In this document: positions 1-6,906 of the stretch, in pieces
Numbering within the stretch: the stretch's first letter is position 1
Layout of the letters: each line of letters opens with the position of its first letter
DNA from: Actinomycetes bacterium
GTDB lineage: Bacteria > Actinomycetota > Acidimicrobiia > Acidimicrobiales > RAAP-2
NCBI GenBank assembly: GCA_021801615.1
Contig: JAJYXS010000109.1
Span: 1-11,535 of the forward strand
Direction of reading: 5' to 3'
DNA length: 11,535 nucleotides
The notes under the pieces: model-generated
The model's input: only the letters and a program-made list of their open reading frames with translations
Database searches by the model: none
Told to the model about the DNA's origin: nothing
Position numbers and translations under genes: made by a program

Positions 1-953
1 CCGGCGCGCAGCTCGTCGACGGTCTTGACTGCCATCTTGCCTTCGTGGTCGGCCTTGATGTTCTTCCAGACCCACTCGTCGGGGTTGAGCTCGTGGGAGT
101 ACGGAGGCAGCAGGTACAGCTCGAGGCGCCCGTTCGTCTGCTCCACGAACTGGCGCACCTTGGACGCCTTGTGCGAGGGGTGGCCGTCGACGATGAGGAA
201 GATCTTGCCTTTGACGTCGTGGAGCAGCTTCTGGAGGTAGCAGATGAATGCGTCGGCGTTCACCTTGCCCTCGACGAAGGTGAAGTGGAGCTTGCCCTTG
301 GCAGATACCGCCGAGATCATGTTGAGGGAGCGTCGTTGGCCGGTGCCTCGCACGATGGGGGTGTGTCCCCTCCAGGTGGTCCCCGTGTGGCAGTCGCTTC
401 GCACGCCTGCCTCGCCCGAGAAGAAGATGCTGGCACCCAGCTTCTTCGCCCGCTCGACGATTGCGGGGTACTCCTCCTCCTTGAAGCGTCGGACCCGCTC
501 GGGGTCCTGCTCGTAGGCCCGAACGAGCGGCCGCTGGGCCGAGAGCCCCAGACGACGGAGCAGCTTGCCCACGCCTTGGAGGGTCATCTCCACGCCGTAG
601 CGCTCGCAGATGAGGTCACGGACCATCTCGCGGGTCCACAGTGCGAACTCGAAGCGCAGCTGACGGGGGTCCTTGCCGACGATCCACTTGCGTAGCTGGT
701 TCGTCTGGCGATTGGTGAGCAGTGGGGGACGACCCGAGGGCTCTTTCACCTCGAAGAGGCCTTCGCCACGGGCTCGGTAGGCAGCGACCCACCCGTAGAC
801 CGTCGAACGCCCGCAGTCGAAGATCTCCGCTACGTCTTCGGGGGAGAGCCCCTTGTCGATCGCAGCGATCACCTTGCGACGAGTCGCGGCGAGATCACGG
901 CGGGCGACCCGGGTCCGCTTTCCGGTAGCCGACACGAGCACGCGCTTGCCCAC
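1..953 (-). CDS. IS630-family transposase, partial (C-terminus cut by window edge)
   Basis: This is a DDE-type transposase of the IS630/Tc1 group, which cuts and joins DNA at the ends of its own element; 317 codons are visible. The N-terminal part (about residues 20-65) is a helix-turn-helix of the helix_turn_helix_29/Winged-helix kind, with EIFDCGRSTVYGWVAAYR as the recognition segment. The RNase-H-like domain follows: FFSGEAGVRSD at 177-187, VDGHPSHK at 255-262 (second catalytic Asp, D256) and LPPYSHELNPDEWVW at 282-296 (third acidic residue, E293). The first catalytic Asp, normally in an 'F-x-D-E' motif, is replaced by Gly180. The GTG at 953 is chosen because an in-frame TAG lies at 963-965 and no other start lies between. 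The family is usually around 340-360 residues, so only a short tail is missing on the left. With D replaced by G the enzyme is probably inactive. The family call is very secure. Confidence 0.93.
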   Translation of the reverse strand, partial: MGKRVLVSATGKRTRVARRDLAATRRKVIAAIDKGLSPEDVAEIFDCGRSTVYGWVAAYRARGEGLFEVKEPSGRPPLLTNRQTNQLRKWIVGKDPRQLRFEFALWTREMVRDLICERYGVEMTLQGVGKLLRRLGLSAQRPLVRAYEQDPERVRRFKEEEYPAIVERAKKLGASIFFSGEAGVRSDCHTGTTWRGHTPIVRGTGQRRSLNMISAVSAKGKLHFTFVEGKVNADAFICYLQKLLHDVKGKIFLIVDGHPSHKASKVRQFVEQTNGRLELYLLPPYSHELNPDEWVWKNIKADHEGKMAVKTVDELRA

Positions 954-996
954 GCCATCATTCTACCAACCTTGACACACGAAGTCCAGTAACTTA
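1..996 (-). mobile_element. Right part of an IS630-family insertion sequence
   Basis: The transposase at 1-953 is followed by about 40 bp of non-coding sequence that should hold the terminal inverted repeat. IS630 elements duplicate a TA dinucleotide, and candidate TA positions lie at 990-991 and 995-996, just before the tandem repeats begin. The opposite end lies outside the window, so the inverted repeat and the exact boundary cannot be confirmed. The end coordinate is an estimate. Confidence 0.5.
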
Positions 997-1014
997 GTCG
1001 CGGCTTAGTAGCGG
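993..1014. repeat. Two-copy 11-bp direct repeat
   Basis: Two adjacent 11-bp units, CTTAGTCGCGG (993-1003) and CTTAGTAGCGG (1004-1014), differ at one base. They lie exactly at the presumed outer edge of the IS630 element, so they may be part of its end or of its target. They are the first of three consecutive short tandem arrays in this gap. Confidence 0.75.
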
Positions 1015-1028
1015 CAGGCTGTCGCGGC

Positions 1029-1088
1029 GAGGCGCGTCCCGAGGCGCGTCCCGAGGCGCGTCCCGAGGCGCGTCCCGAGGCGCGTCCC
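1029..1088. repeat. Five perfect tandem copies of a 12-bp unit
   Basis: The unit GAGGCGCGTCCC is repeated five times without a mismatch, followed by a partial GAG. The unit length is a multiple of three, so several frames stay open through it and give low-complexity spurious peptides. It is not coding: no ribosome binding site or family resemblance is present. Perfect identity of the units suggests recent expansion by slippage. Confidence 0.95.
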
Positions 1089-1144
1089 GAGACCGCCGAG
1101 GAGCGCTTGCACCCGGACCCGACGTCCCTTGCGCGCCCCCGCGC

Positions 1145-1174
1145 GGCATTGGTCGGCATTGGTCGGCATTGGTC
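1145..1174. repeat. Three perfect tandem copies of a 10-bp unit
   Basis: The unit GGCATTGGTC occurs three times in a row, followed by a partial GGC. Ten bases is close to one helical turn, so the three copies would face the same side of the DNA. They sit about 95-120 bp before the aldehyde dehydrogenase start, where an activator or repressor could bind. The last TTGGTC could also overlap a -35 element. Confidence 0.9.
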
Positions 1175-1208
1175 GGCAAGCCCGCAAGCTGGTATCTTTC
1201 AACGTTGA
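1169..1208 (+). promoter_or_regulatory. Weak promoter candidate and palindrome upstream of the aldehyde dehydrogenase
   Basis: A possible -35 TTGGTC (1169-1174, inside the third 10-bp repeat) is separated by 18 bp from a possible -10 TATCTT (1193-1198). Both match the sigma70 consensus only partly. Directly after it is the perfect 10-bp palindrome TCAACGTTGA (1199-1208), and a second AACGTT follows at 1220-1225, 19 bp from the first. The position, overlapping the predicted transcription start, would suit a repressor site. Promoter use is inference only. Confidence 0.3.
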
Positions 1209-1266
1209 GCGCACAACTAAACGTTCGCTCTTCTTTCTTGTCTTGCGACCCCCCCGAGGAGGGACC

Positions 1267-2709
1267 GTGCCCGCAAAGATGCTCATCGACGGTAAGTGGA
1301 CCACCGCACGAGGCGGCGGAACCTTCGAGACGTTCGACCCGGCGACCGGCGCGGTCATTGACACCGTCCCCGACGCGACGCCTGCGGACGTCGACGCCGC
1401 AGTCGCCGCGGCCAAGCGCGCGTTCTCGTCGCCGGACTGGGCGCAGATGCTCCCGGCAGCACGCGCGCGCCTCCTGTGGAAGATCGCCGATCTCATCGAG
1501 GAGCACGCAGAGGAGCTGGCGCAGCTCGAGACGCGCGACCAAGGCCAGCCCTTCGGCATCTCGAGCCAGATCTCCGTGCCGAACGCGATCGAGCATTTCC
1601 GCTACTACGCGGGCTGGGCGACGAAGCTCCATGGCCTCACCGTGCCGGTCTCGATCCCTGGCGTCGACTACCGCAACCACCGCGAACCGCTCGGCGTGTG
1701 CGGGCTGATCACGCCGTGGAACTTCCCGCTCATGATCGCGGCCTGGAAGCTCGCGCCGGCGCTCGTCACGGGGAACTCCGTCGTCATGAAGCCCGCCGAG
1801 CAGACGCCCTTGTCCACGCTCCGGCTCGCCGAGCTCTGCTGTGAGGCGGGTGTGCCGGATGGTGTGGTGAACGTCGTGACTGGTGGCCCGGCCGTCGGCG
1901 AGGCCCTCGTGCGCCACCCGGACGTCGCGAAGATCTCCTTCACCGGCTCGACCGAGGTCGGCCGAGAGATCGCCGCGGAGACCGGACGCCGGCTCGCACG
2001 CGTCTCGCTCGAGCTCGGGGGGAAAGCGCCGAGCATCGTGGCCCCTGATGCCGACATCGACGCGATCCTCCAGGGCAACGTCATGGGCGGCCTCTTGAAC
2101 TGCGGGCAGGTCTGCGCCGCCTACACGCGCTTTTACGTCGACCACAAGCGCGCCGCGGAGTTCGCGGAAAAGATCGGCGACGTGGCTTCTCACATGCAGC
2201 TCGGCCATGGCCTGGAGCCCGGGACCCAGCTCGGGCCACTCGTCTCCGAAGAGCAGGTCGAGCGCGTGGACCGCTACGTGCGGATCGGCACGGCCGAGGG
2301 CGCACACCTCGTGACCGGAGGCGAGCGCGCAGGTGGAGAGCTTGCTGGCGGCTACTTCTACCAGCCGACGGTCTTCGCCGACGTGGACGACTCGATGACG
2401 ATCGCCCGCGAGGAGATCTTCGGGCCTGTTCTCAGCGTCATCCCGTACGAGGACGCCGACGAGCTCGCGGAGCGCGCCAACGACACGGACTACGGCCTGG
2501 CCGCGGTCATCTGGTCGCGCGACATCGGCACGGCCAACCGGCTCGCGAATGCGATCAAGGCCGGCACGGTGTGGATCAACCTGCCGCCGTTCCTCGACGC
2601 TGCGGCACCATGGGGTGGGATGAAGGCCTCGGGTGTCGGGCGCGAGATGGGCTGGGAGGCGATCCTCGCGTACACCGAGACGAAGAGCGTCTGGACGAGC
2701 CTCGCCTGA
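1267..2709 (+). CDS. NAD(P)-dependent aldehyde dehydrogenase
   Basis: A 480-residue cytosolic aldehyde dehydrogenase that oxidises an aldehyde to the acid with NAD(P)+, forming a thiohemiacetal on cysteine. All family landmarks are present: TPWNFPL (149-155, with oxyanion-hole Asn153), MKPAEQTP (174-181), FTGSTEVG (225-232), LELGGK (248-253, general base Glu249), GQVCAAYTR (280-288, nucleophile Cys283) and EEIFGPVL (382-389). Length is typical of the betaine-aldehyde/gamma-aminobutyraldehyde class. The start is the GTG at 1267 because AGGAGG (1257-1262) lies 4 bases upstream; the open frame extends further back into repeat DNA with no support. It is the only intact gene on the plus strand and converges on the amine-oxidation operon, so it likely removes the aldehyde released by the FAD enzyme. 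The exact substrate (aliphatic, amino- or aryl-aldehyde) cannot be assigned. Confidence 0.95.
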   Translation: MPAKMLIDGKWTTARGGGTFETFDPATGAVIDTVPDATPADVDAAVAAAKRAFSSPDWAQMLPAARARLLWKIADLIEEHAEELAQLETRDQGQPFGISSQISVPNAIEHFRYYAGWATKLHGLTVPVSIPGVDYRNHREPLGVCGLITPWNFPLMIAAWKLAPALVTGNSVVMKPAEQTPLSTLRLAELCCEAGVPDGVVNVVTGGPAVGEALVRHPDVAKISFTGSTEVGREIAAETGRRLARVSLELGGKAPSIVAPDADIDAILQGNVMGGLLNCGQVCAAYTRFYVDHKRAAEFAEKIGDVASHMQLGHGLEPGTQLGPLVSEEQVERVDRYVRIGTAEGAHLVTGGERAGGELAGGYFYQPTVFADVDDSMTIAREEIFGPVLSVIPYEDADELAERANDTDYGLAAVIWSRDIGTANRLANAIKAGTVWINLPPFLDAAAPWGGMKASGVGREMGWEAILAYTETKSVWTSLA

Positions 2710-2727
2710 GGATCGGGCTTCGCCGCT

Positions 2728-2747
2728 CGGCGCGGCACGTGGCGCCG
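2728..2747. terminator. Possible bidirectional terminator hairpin between convergent genes
   Basis: A 6-bp GC stem, CGGCGC (2728-2733) with GCGCCG (2742-2747), encloses an 8-base loop. It lies in the 53-bp gap between the convergent ends of the aldehyde dehydrogenase and the FAD oxidoreductase. No clear T-run follows on either strand, so a terminator role rests mainly on position. Confidence 0.3.
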
Positions 2748-2762
2748 CCCCCACAACCCCTT

Positions 2763-4067
2763 CTACAGCAGGTGGTGAGGGGGCTTTGCGGTGCCCTCAG
2801 CGAAGCGCGCGAGGCGGAACGGCTGCAGCTCGTGGTGGCTCTTCCCGGTGACCACGAGGTCGGCGACGATCCGGCCGACCGCTGGGGCGATGCCGAAGCC
2901 GTGCCCGCTCATGCCGGTCGCGACGACCACCCCGTCGCCGGGCCCGACCTTGTCGATGACCGGGAGCGCGTCCGGAGTCCCGTCGATCGTGCCTGCCCAG
3001 GCCGTCGCCGCCCTCCACGTTCGGCCGGGAAGGCATTCGGCCATTGCCGCGAGCGCCTCTTCCACGTCCTCGTACCGCACGCTCCCGCCGAGGTGGTGGT
3101 CGTTGTCGCGCCGGGCAATCCTCGCCAGCGCCTCGCGGGGCCGTACCTGGAGGTACTCGCGGTTCTTCCAGTACATGGGGAGAGCCTGGCGGAGCTGGCG
3201 CGGCACGAGGAGCGACCGGAGCGCACCGGGGTCCACCACCACCTCGCCCCGGCCTCCAGCCGATATCAGCACCTGGCCGCTCGCAGTCTGACGGAAGCCG
3301 ACGCGCCCGGTCCACACGCATGCGTCGGTGAGCCACGGCACCTTCTCGGTCAATGCCACCGTCTGGTTGACCAGCTGCACCGGCATGTGGAGGCCGAGCT
3401 TTCGCAGGAGCGCGCCGGACCCGGCGCCGGCGGTGAGCACGACATTCGACGCAGCGACGAACCAGTCGTCGGTCTGCACGCCCGCGACGGCGCCGCCGGA
3501 GGTGACGATCGCGCGAGCAGGGCAGCCAGAGAAGACCTCGACCTGCTCGGTGCCAAGCGCGCGCGAGTAGGCGGCGACCGCCTTGGCCGGGTTCACCTGC
3601 CCGTCGCTCGGAGTGAAGATCGCGAGCCCGAAGCGCGCCCAGAAGCCCGGCACGATCTTCGCGACGTCGTCGTCCGTGACGACGCGGCTGTCGAGCCCGC
3701 AGCTCCGCGCGACGTCGATCCAGCGGTGGTAGTCCTCCACGCGTTCCGGATCGTCGGTCAGCCGGAGGTTCCCGCCCTGCACCCATTCGAGGTCGGCCCC
3801 GAGACGTCCGGGAAGCTCTCGCCACGTCCGACTGGCCTCGATCATGATCGGCAGCTCTTCGATCGCGCGGCCCTGCTGTCGGACGAAGCCCCAGTTACGG
3901 CTCGACTGTCCGGCACCCGGCTCGACGGCGTCGAGCACGCAGACGCTCAGCTTTCGCCGGGCGAGCTCGTACGCAGACGCGAGACCGACGATCCCCGCGC
4001 CGATCACCACGACGTCAGGACGACGCGCGGGAGGGCTGAGCGCATGCGGCCCCTCGGGAGGCGTCAC
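2763..4067 (-). CDS. FAD-dependent amine oxidoreductase (DAO family)
   Basis: A 434-residue flavoprotein of the D-amino-acid oxidase/sarcosine oxidase/PuuB superfamily. The dinucleotide fold is clear: VVVIGAGIVGLASAYELARR, with G23-x-G25-x-x-G28 and Asp46 at the end of strand 2. SSRNWGFVRQQGR (55-67) matches the conserved flavin-contacting segment of this family, and ATGMSGHGFGIAPAVG (383-398) is the C-terminal FAD-binding loop. There is no signal peptide. The start is GTG at 4067, with GGAGG 5 bases upstream. It is the last gene of the operon, 45 bp after the GS-like gene. The inferred role is oxidation of an N-substituted glutamate or gamma-glutamylamine to an imine, which hydrolyses to glutamate plus an aldehyde. 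In the N-methylglutamate pathway this step uses the four-subunit MgdABCD; here only a SoxB/MgdA-like subunit is present. Family call secure; substrate inferred. Confidence 0.9.
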   Translation of the reverse strand: MTPPEGPHALSPPARRPDVVVIGAGIVGLASAYELARRKLSVCVLDAVEPGAGQSSRNWGFVRQQGRAIEELPIMIEASRTWRELPGRLGADLEWVQGGNLRLTDDPERVEDYHRWIDVARSCGLDSRVVTDDDVAKIVPGFWARFGLAIFTPSDGQVNPAKAVAAYSRALGTEQVEVFSGCPARAIVTSGGAVAGVQTDDWFVAASNVVLTAGAGSGALLRKLGLHMPVQLVNQTVALTEKVPWLTDACVWTGRVGFRQTASGQVLISAGGRGEVVVDPGALRSLLVPRQLRQALPMYWKNREYLQVRPREALARIARRDNDHHLGGSVRYEDVEEALAAMAECLPGRTWRAATAWAGTIDGTPDALPVIDKVGPGDGVVVATGMSGHGFGIAPAVGRIVADLVVTGKSHHELQPFRLARFAEGTAKPPHHLL

Positions 4068-4112
4068 GGTATCCTCCGGAGGGCACGACGCCTCCGCTCA
4101 CACGTCCACGTG

Positions 4113-5429
4113 TCACCCATCGATGTAGCGTTCACGTTCCCAGTCGGTGACCGCGGCGTTCCAGAGGGACAGCTCGTGACGGCCGAGGGCGACGAAGACG
4201 TCGCGGAACGCTCCGAGAAGCTCCCCGGCGAAGGCATCCTGCTCGAGCACGCCGAGAGCGCTCTCGAAGCTCGCCGGGAGCAGCGGGAGATCCGTACGCA
4301 CGTACGCGTCGCCGGTCACCCGGCAAGGGGGCTCGAGCCCGCGCTCGACGCCGTCGAGCCCTGCCGCGACGCACACCGCGGTGACGAGGTACGGGTTCGC
4401 GTCCGCGGCCCCCCCGCGCCACTCCAGACGGTTCGCAGCGCCGTGCCCCGCGATCGCGCGCACCCCGACGGTGCGGTTGTCCACCCCCCAGCAAACCTGG
4501 GTTGGCGCAAAGCTGTGATCCGCGATCCGCTTGTAGGCGTTCACCGTCGGCGACCCCAGCGCCGTGAGTGCCGGCATGTGCTCGAGAAGTCCTGCCAGGT
4601 ACCGGCCCATCAGCCCTACTTCCAGGTCGCCAGGCGTCGAGCGTCCGAAGACGTTGACGCCCCCGTCGAGCTCGGCGAGCGACTGGTGGAGGTGGAACCC
4701 CGAGCCAGACTGTCCGGGGAGCGGCTTCGCCATGAACGTCGCGCAGTAGCCCATCTCCTGGGCGATCTCCTTCACGGCCATCTTGAAGCGCAGCGTGTTG
4801 TCGGCAGCCTCGAGCGCATCCGCGTACCGCATGTTCACCTCGACCTGGGCGGGCCCGAACTCGGTGTTGCAGGCCTCGAGCGCGACGCCCATCGCGGCGA
4901 GTTCGTCGCGCAGGCGCTGCATGAAAGGCTCCAGCGTGGCGCCCCGCGTGAGGCTGTAGCAGTCGATCTCCTCGTAGAGCGGCCGGCCGCTGGAGTTGAG
5001 CAGGTAGAACTCGAGCTCCGCGCCGACCTTCGGCTCGTAGCCGAGAGAGTGTGCGCGCGCGAGGACGTCCTTCAGGATGTGGCGCGTGCTCACCGCGACC
5101 TCACGACCGTCTGGCTCGCGGCAGTCGCAGATCACCGACGCGGCACCCGGGTGCCAGGGGACCGGGCGGAACGTGGCAAGGTCGGGCACCGCGACCATGT
5201 CCGGGTAGCCGGTGTCGAAGTTCGTGTAGGCCACGTCCTGGATCACGTCGCATCGGCGTCCCCAGACCAGCGCGGCGTTGGCCAGCTCGAAGCCGCGGTA
5301 GGCGGTGTCGAGGAAGTGCCGGACAGGGATCCGCTTTCCGCGCGGCAGACCCTGGGCGTCAGGGAAGGCACACTCGATCGTACGGATCTCGAATTCCTTG
5401 CAATGCGCTTCTACCTCGCCGATGTCCAC
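4113..5429 (-). CDS. Glutamine-synthetase-like gamma-glutamyl-amine ligase (GMAS/PuuA/GlnT type)
   Basis: A 438-residue GS-fold ligase, predicted to couple ATP hydrolysis to joining glutamate with an amine (or ammonia). The catalytic core is complete: GAELEFYL (136-143) and EFGPAQVEVN (190-199) with metal-binding glutamates, GSGFHLHQSL (242-251) with His246, NAYKR (297-301), WGVDNRTVGVR (314-324) and NRLEWRGGAADANPYLV (333-349). The adenylylation loop NLYDLP of primary GlnA is absent (TGDAYVRTDLPLLP at 372-385), which argues against a housekeeping ammonia-assimilating role. The start is GTG at 5429 with a purine-rich AGGGGGA just upstream. It lies 109 bp after the FMN synthase gene and 45 bp before the FAD oxidoreductase. 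The order after mgsABC-like genes is that of gmaS (gamma-glutamylmethylamide synthetase). True GMAS, PuuA-like polyamine specificity or a GSIII-type GlnT cannot be separated from sequence alone. Confidence 0.9.
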   Translation of the reverse strand: MDIGEVEAHCKEFEIRTIECAFPDAQGLPRGKRIPVRHFLDTAYRGFELANAALVWGRRCDVIQDVAYTNFDTGYPDMVAVPDLATFRPVPWHPGAASVICDCREPDGREVAVSTRHILKDVLARAHSLGYEPKVGAELEFYLLNSSGRPLYEEIDCYSLTRGATLEPFMQRLRDELAAMGVALEACNTEFGPAQVEVNMRYADALEAADNTLRFKMAVKEIAQEMGYCATFMAKPLPGQSGSGFHLHQSLAELDGGVNVFGRSTPGDLEVGLMGRYLAGLLEHMPALTALGSPTVNAYKRIADHSFAPTQVCWGVDNRTVGVRAIAGHGAANRLEWRGGAADANPYLVTAVCVAAGLDGVERGLEPPCRVTGDAYVRTDLPLLPASFESALGVLEQDAFAGELLGAFRDVFVALGRHELSLWNAAVTDWERERYIDG

Positions 5430-5538
5430 CTGGTCCCCCTATCGTTTCTCGTTCCCGCCCTGCCGAACGGTGCTGCCGGGTCTACCGAGTCGCGCCGTGG
5501 CCGCACGCCGCCGCCATCAGCCCACCGCCCGGACCGAC

Positions 5539-6906
5539 CTAGAAGCGGCCGTCCTGCCCGGGAACCCAGTCGGTTCCCGCGAGCGGCACCCGGGCCATCG
5601 CCGCCGCCTCGAGCGTCAGCGCCCGCAGGTCCTCTGGCTCGAGCCCGTGGACGTCACCCTTGCCGCACGCCTTGGCGAGCAGCGTGATCTCCATCACCAT
5701 CGCGTTGATGAAGTTCTCGACGCGCTCCGCGGCCTTCTCGACGTCGAGCCTCTCGACCAGCTCGGGATCCTGGGTCGCGACGCCGACGGGGCAGCGCCCG
5801 GTGTGGCAGTGGTGACAGAACCCCGACGCGGTGCCGAGCTGCGCGTAGTCCTCCGCGTAGACCGGCGCGTTGCAATTCAACGCGATCAACGCCGCCGTGC
5901 CGATCGCGACGGCGTCGGCACCGAGCGCGAGCGCCTTGGCCGCGTCCGCGCCGCTGCGGATGCCGCCAGACACGACGAGGTCCACCTGGCCGTAGAGACC
6001 GAGCTCCTCGAGCGCCTCTCGCGCGGCGGCGACCGCGGCGATCGTCGGGACTCCGGTGTGGTCGAGGAGCAGCTCGGGCGACGCGCCCGTCGCGCCCTCC
6101 ATGCCGTCGACGACGATCACGTCGGCACCGATCTTCGCCGCGATCTTCACGTCCTCGCGCACCCTGGTCGCCGGCATCTTGACGAAGATCGGGACCTGGT
6201 TGTCCGTCGCGATGCGCAGCTCCTCAAGCTTGACCTCCATGTCGTCCGCCCCGAGGAAGTCGGGATGGCGCACGGCCGAGCGCTGGTCGATGTTCTTGGG
6301 CAGCGTCCGCATCTCGGCGACGCGGTCAGCGACCTTGGCGCCGGGAAGCAGGCCCCCGGTGCCCGGCTTCGCGCCCTGGCCCATCGCGACTTCGATGGCG
6401 TCGGCCTGTCGAAGGTGCTCGAGGTCGAGCATGTAGCGCGACGGGGTCATCTGGTACACGAGGAGAGAGGACTCCTCCCGCTCCTCGGTGAGCATGCCCC
6501 CCTCGCCCGTGCACGTGCAGGTGCCGATTGCCGAGGCGGCGCGGCCCAGCGCGGCCTTGGCGTTCCACGAGAGCGCCCCGAAGGACATGGACGTGATGTA
6601 GACGGGCACCGACAGCTCGAGCGGCTTCGCGCACCCGTGGCGCGCGCCGAGCACCGTCTTGGTCTCGCAGCTCTCGCGGTAGCCCTCGAGCGGCAGCCGC
6701 GTCATCGCTGCCGGGAGGAATACGAGGTCGTCGAGCCGCGGGATCCTGCGGTGAAGCGAGAACCCGGTGATGCGGTATCGGCCGAGCTCGGCTTTCGACT
6801 GGATCTCCTCGATCGTGTAGCGGTCCCAGATCGGGCTCTCCTGCATGCTGAGGGCGTCGGCCGCCCGCGTGCGATCGGTCTCGGGTTCACGACCTTCGCT
6901 GCTCAT
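5539..6906 (-). CDS. FMN-binding glutamate synthase core protein (MgsC/GlxD-like)
   Basis: A 455-residue free-standing version of the GltB FMN/Fe-S domain. A (beta/alpha)8 barrel runs from SVPVYITSMSFGALS (99-113) through EGGMLTEE (135-142), GQGAKPGTGGLLPG (176-189), FVKMPATR (241-248), VIVVDGMEGATGASP (263-277) and DLVVSGGIRSGADAAKALALGADAV (309-333), which form the FMN phosphate and 2-oxoglutarate/iminoglutarate site. CHHCHTGRCPVGVATQ (364-379) supplies Cys364, Cys367 and Cys372 for an iron-sulphur cluster. The start is the ATG at 6906, with GGAGG 5 bases upstream; it overlaps the upstream TGA as ATGA. A GTG 14 codons further up is less likely. No GltD-like NADPH subunit accompanies it, which fits N-methylglutamate synthase, a redox-neutral enzyme. 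It probably forms a three-subunit complex with the next two genes upstream. Confidence 0.92.
   Translation of the reverse strand: MSSEGREPETDRTRAADALSMQESPIWDRYTIEEIQSKAELGRYRITGFSLHRRIPRLDDLVFLPAAMTRLPLEGYRESCETKTVLGARHGCAKPLELSVPVYITSMSFGALSWNAKAALGRAASAIGTCTCTGEGGMLTEEREESSLLVYQMTPSRYMLDLEHLRQADAIEVAMGQGAKPGTGGLLPGAKVADRVAEMRTLPKNIDQRSAVRHPDFLGADDMEVKLEELRIATDNQVPIFVKMPATRVREDVKIAAKIGADVIVVDGMEGATGASPELLLDHTGVPTIAAVAAAREALEELGLYGQVDLVVSGGIRSGADAAKALALGADAVAIGTAALIALNCNAPVYAEDYAQLGTASGFCHHCHTGRCPVGVATQDPELVERLDVEKAAERVENFINAMVMEITLLAKACGKGDVHGLEPEDLRALTLEAAAMARVPLAGTDWVPGQDGRF

Noticed and set aside
45..695. Plus-strand open frame over the transposase
   Set aside because: It is complementary to the transposase frame, which carries helix-turn-helix and DDE landmarks; no homology on this strand.
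1029..1174. CRISPR array
   Set aside because: Units are only 10-12 bp and directly adjacent, with no spacers, and no cas gene is present.
1129..1266. Upstream extension of the aldehyde dehydrogenase to the ATG at 1129
   Set aside because: The added 46 residues cover repeats and promoter-like DNA with no family resemblance, while an AGGAGG precedes the GTG at 1267.
994..2754. Minus-strand open frame across the aldehyde dehydrogenase and the tandem repeats
   Set aside because: It is antisense to a clear aldehyde dehydrogenase; the part over the repeats is only a four-residue periodic peptide (RDAP) from the 12-bp unit.
4113..5429. Housekeeping glutamine synthetase GlnA
   Set aside because: The adenylylation motif is missing, the length is slightly short, and the operon context points to amine metabolism rather than general nitrogen assimilation.
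2571..5687. Open frame of over 1000 codons on the plus strand
   Set aside because: It lies antisense to the FAD oxidoreductase and GS-like genes, has Arg/His/Asp-rich low-complexity composition and no family motif. Long antisense frames are expected at this GC content.
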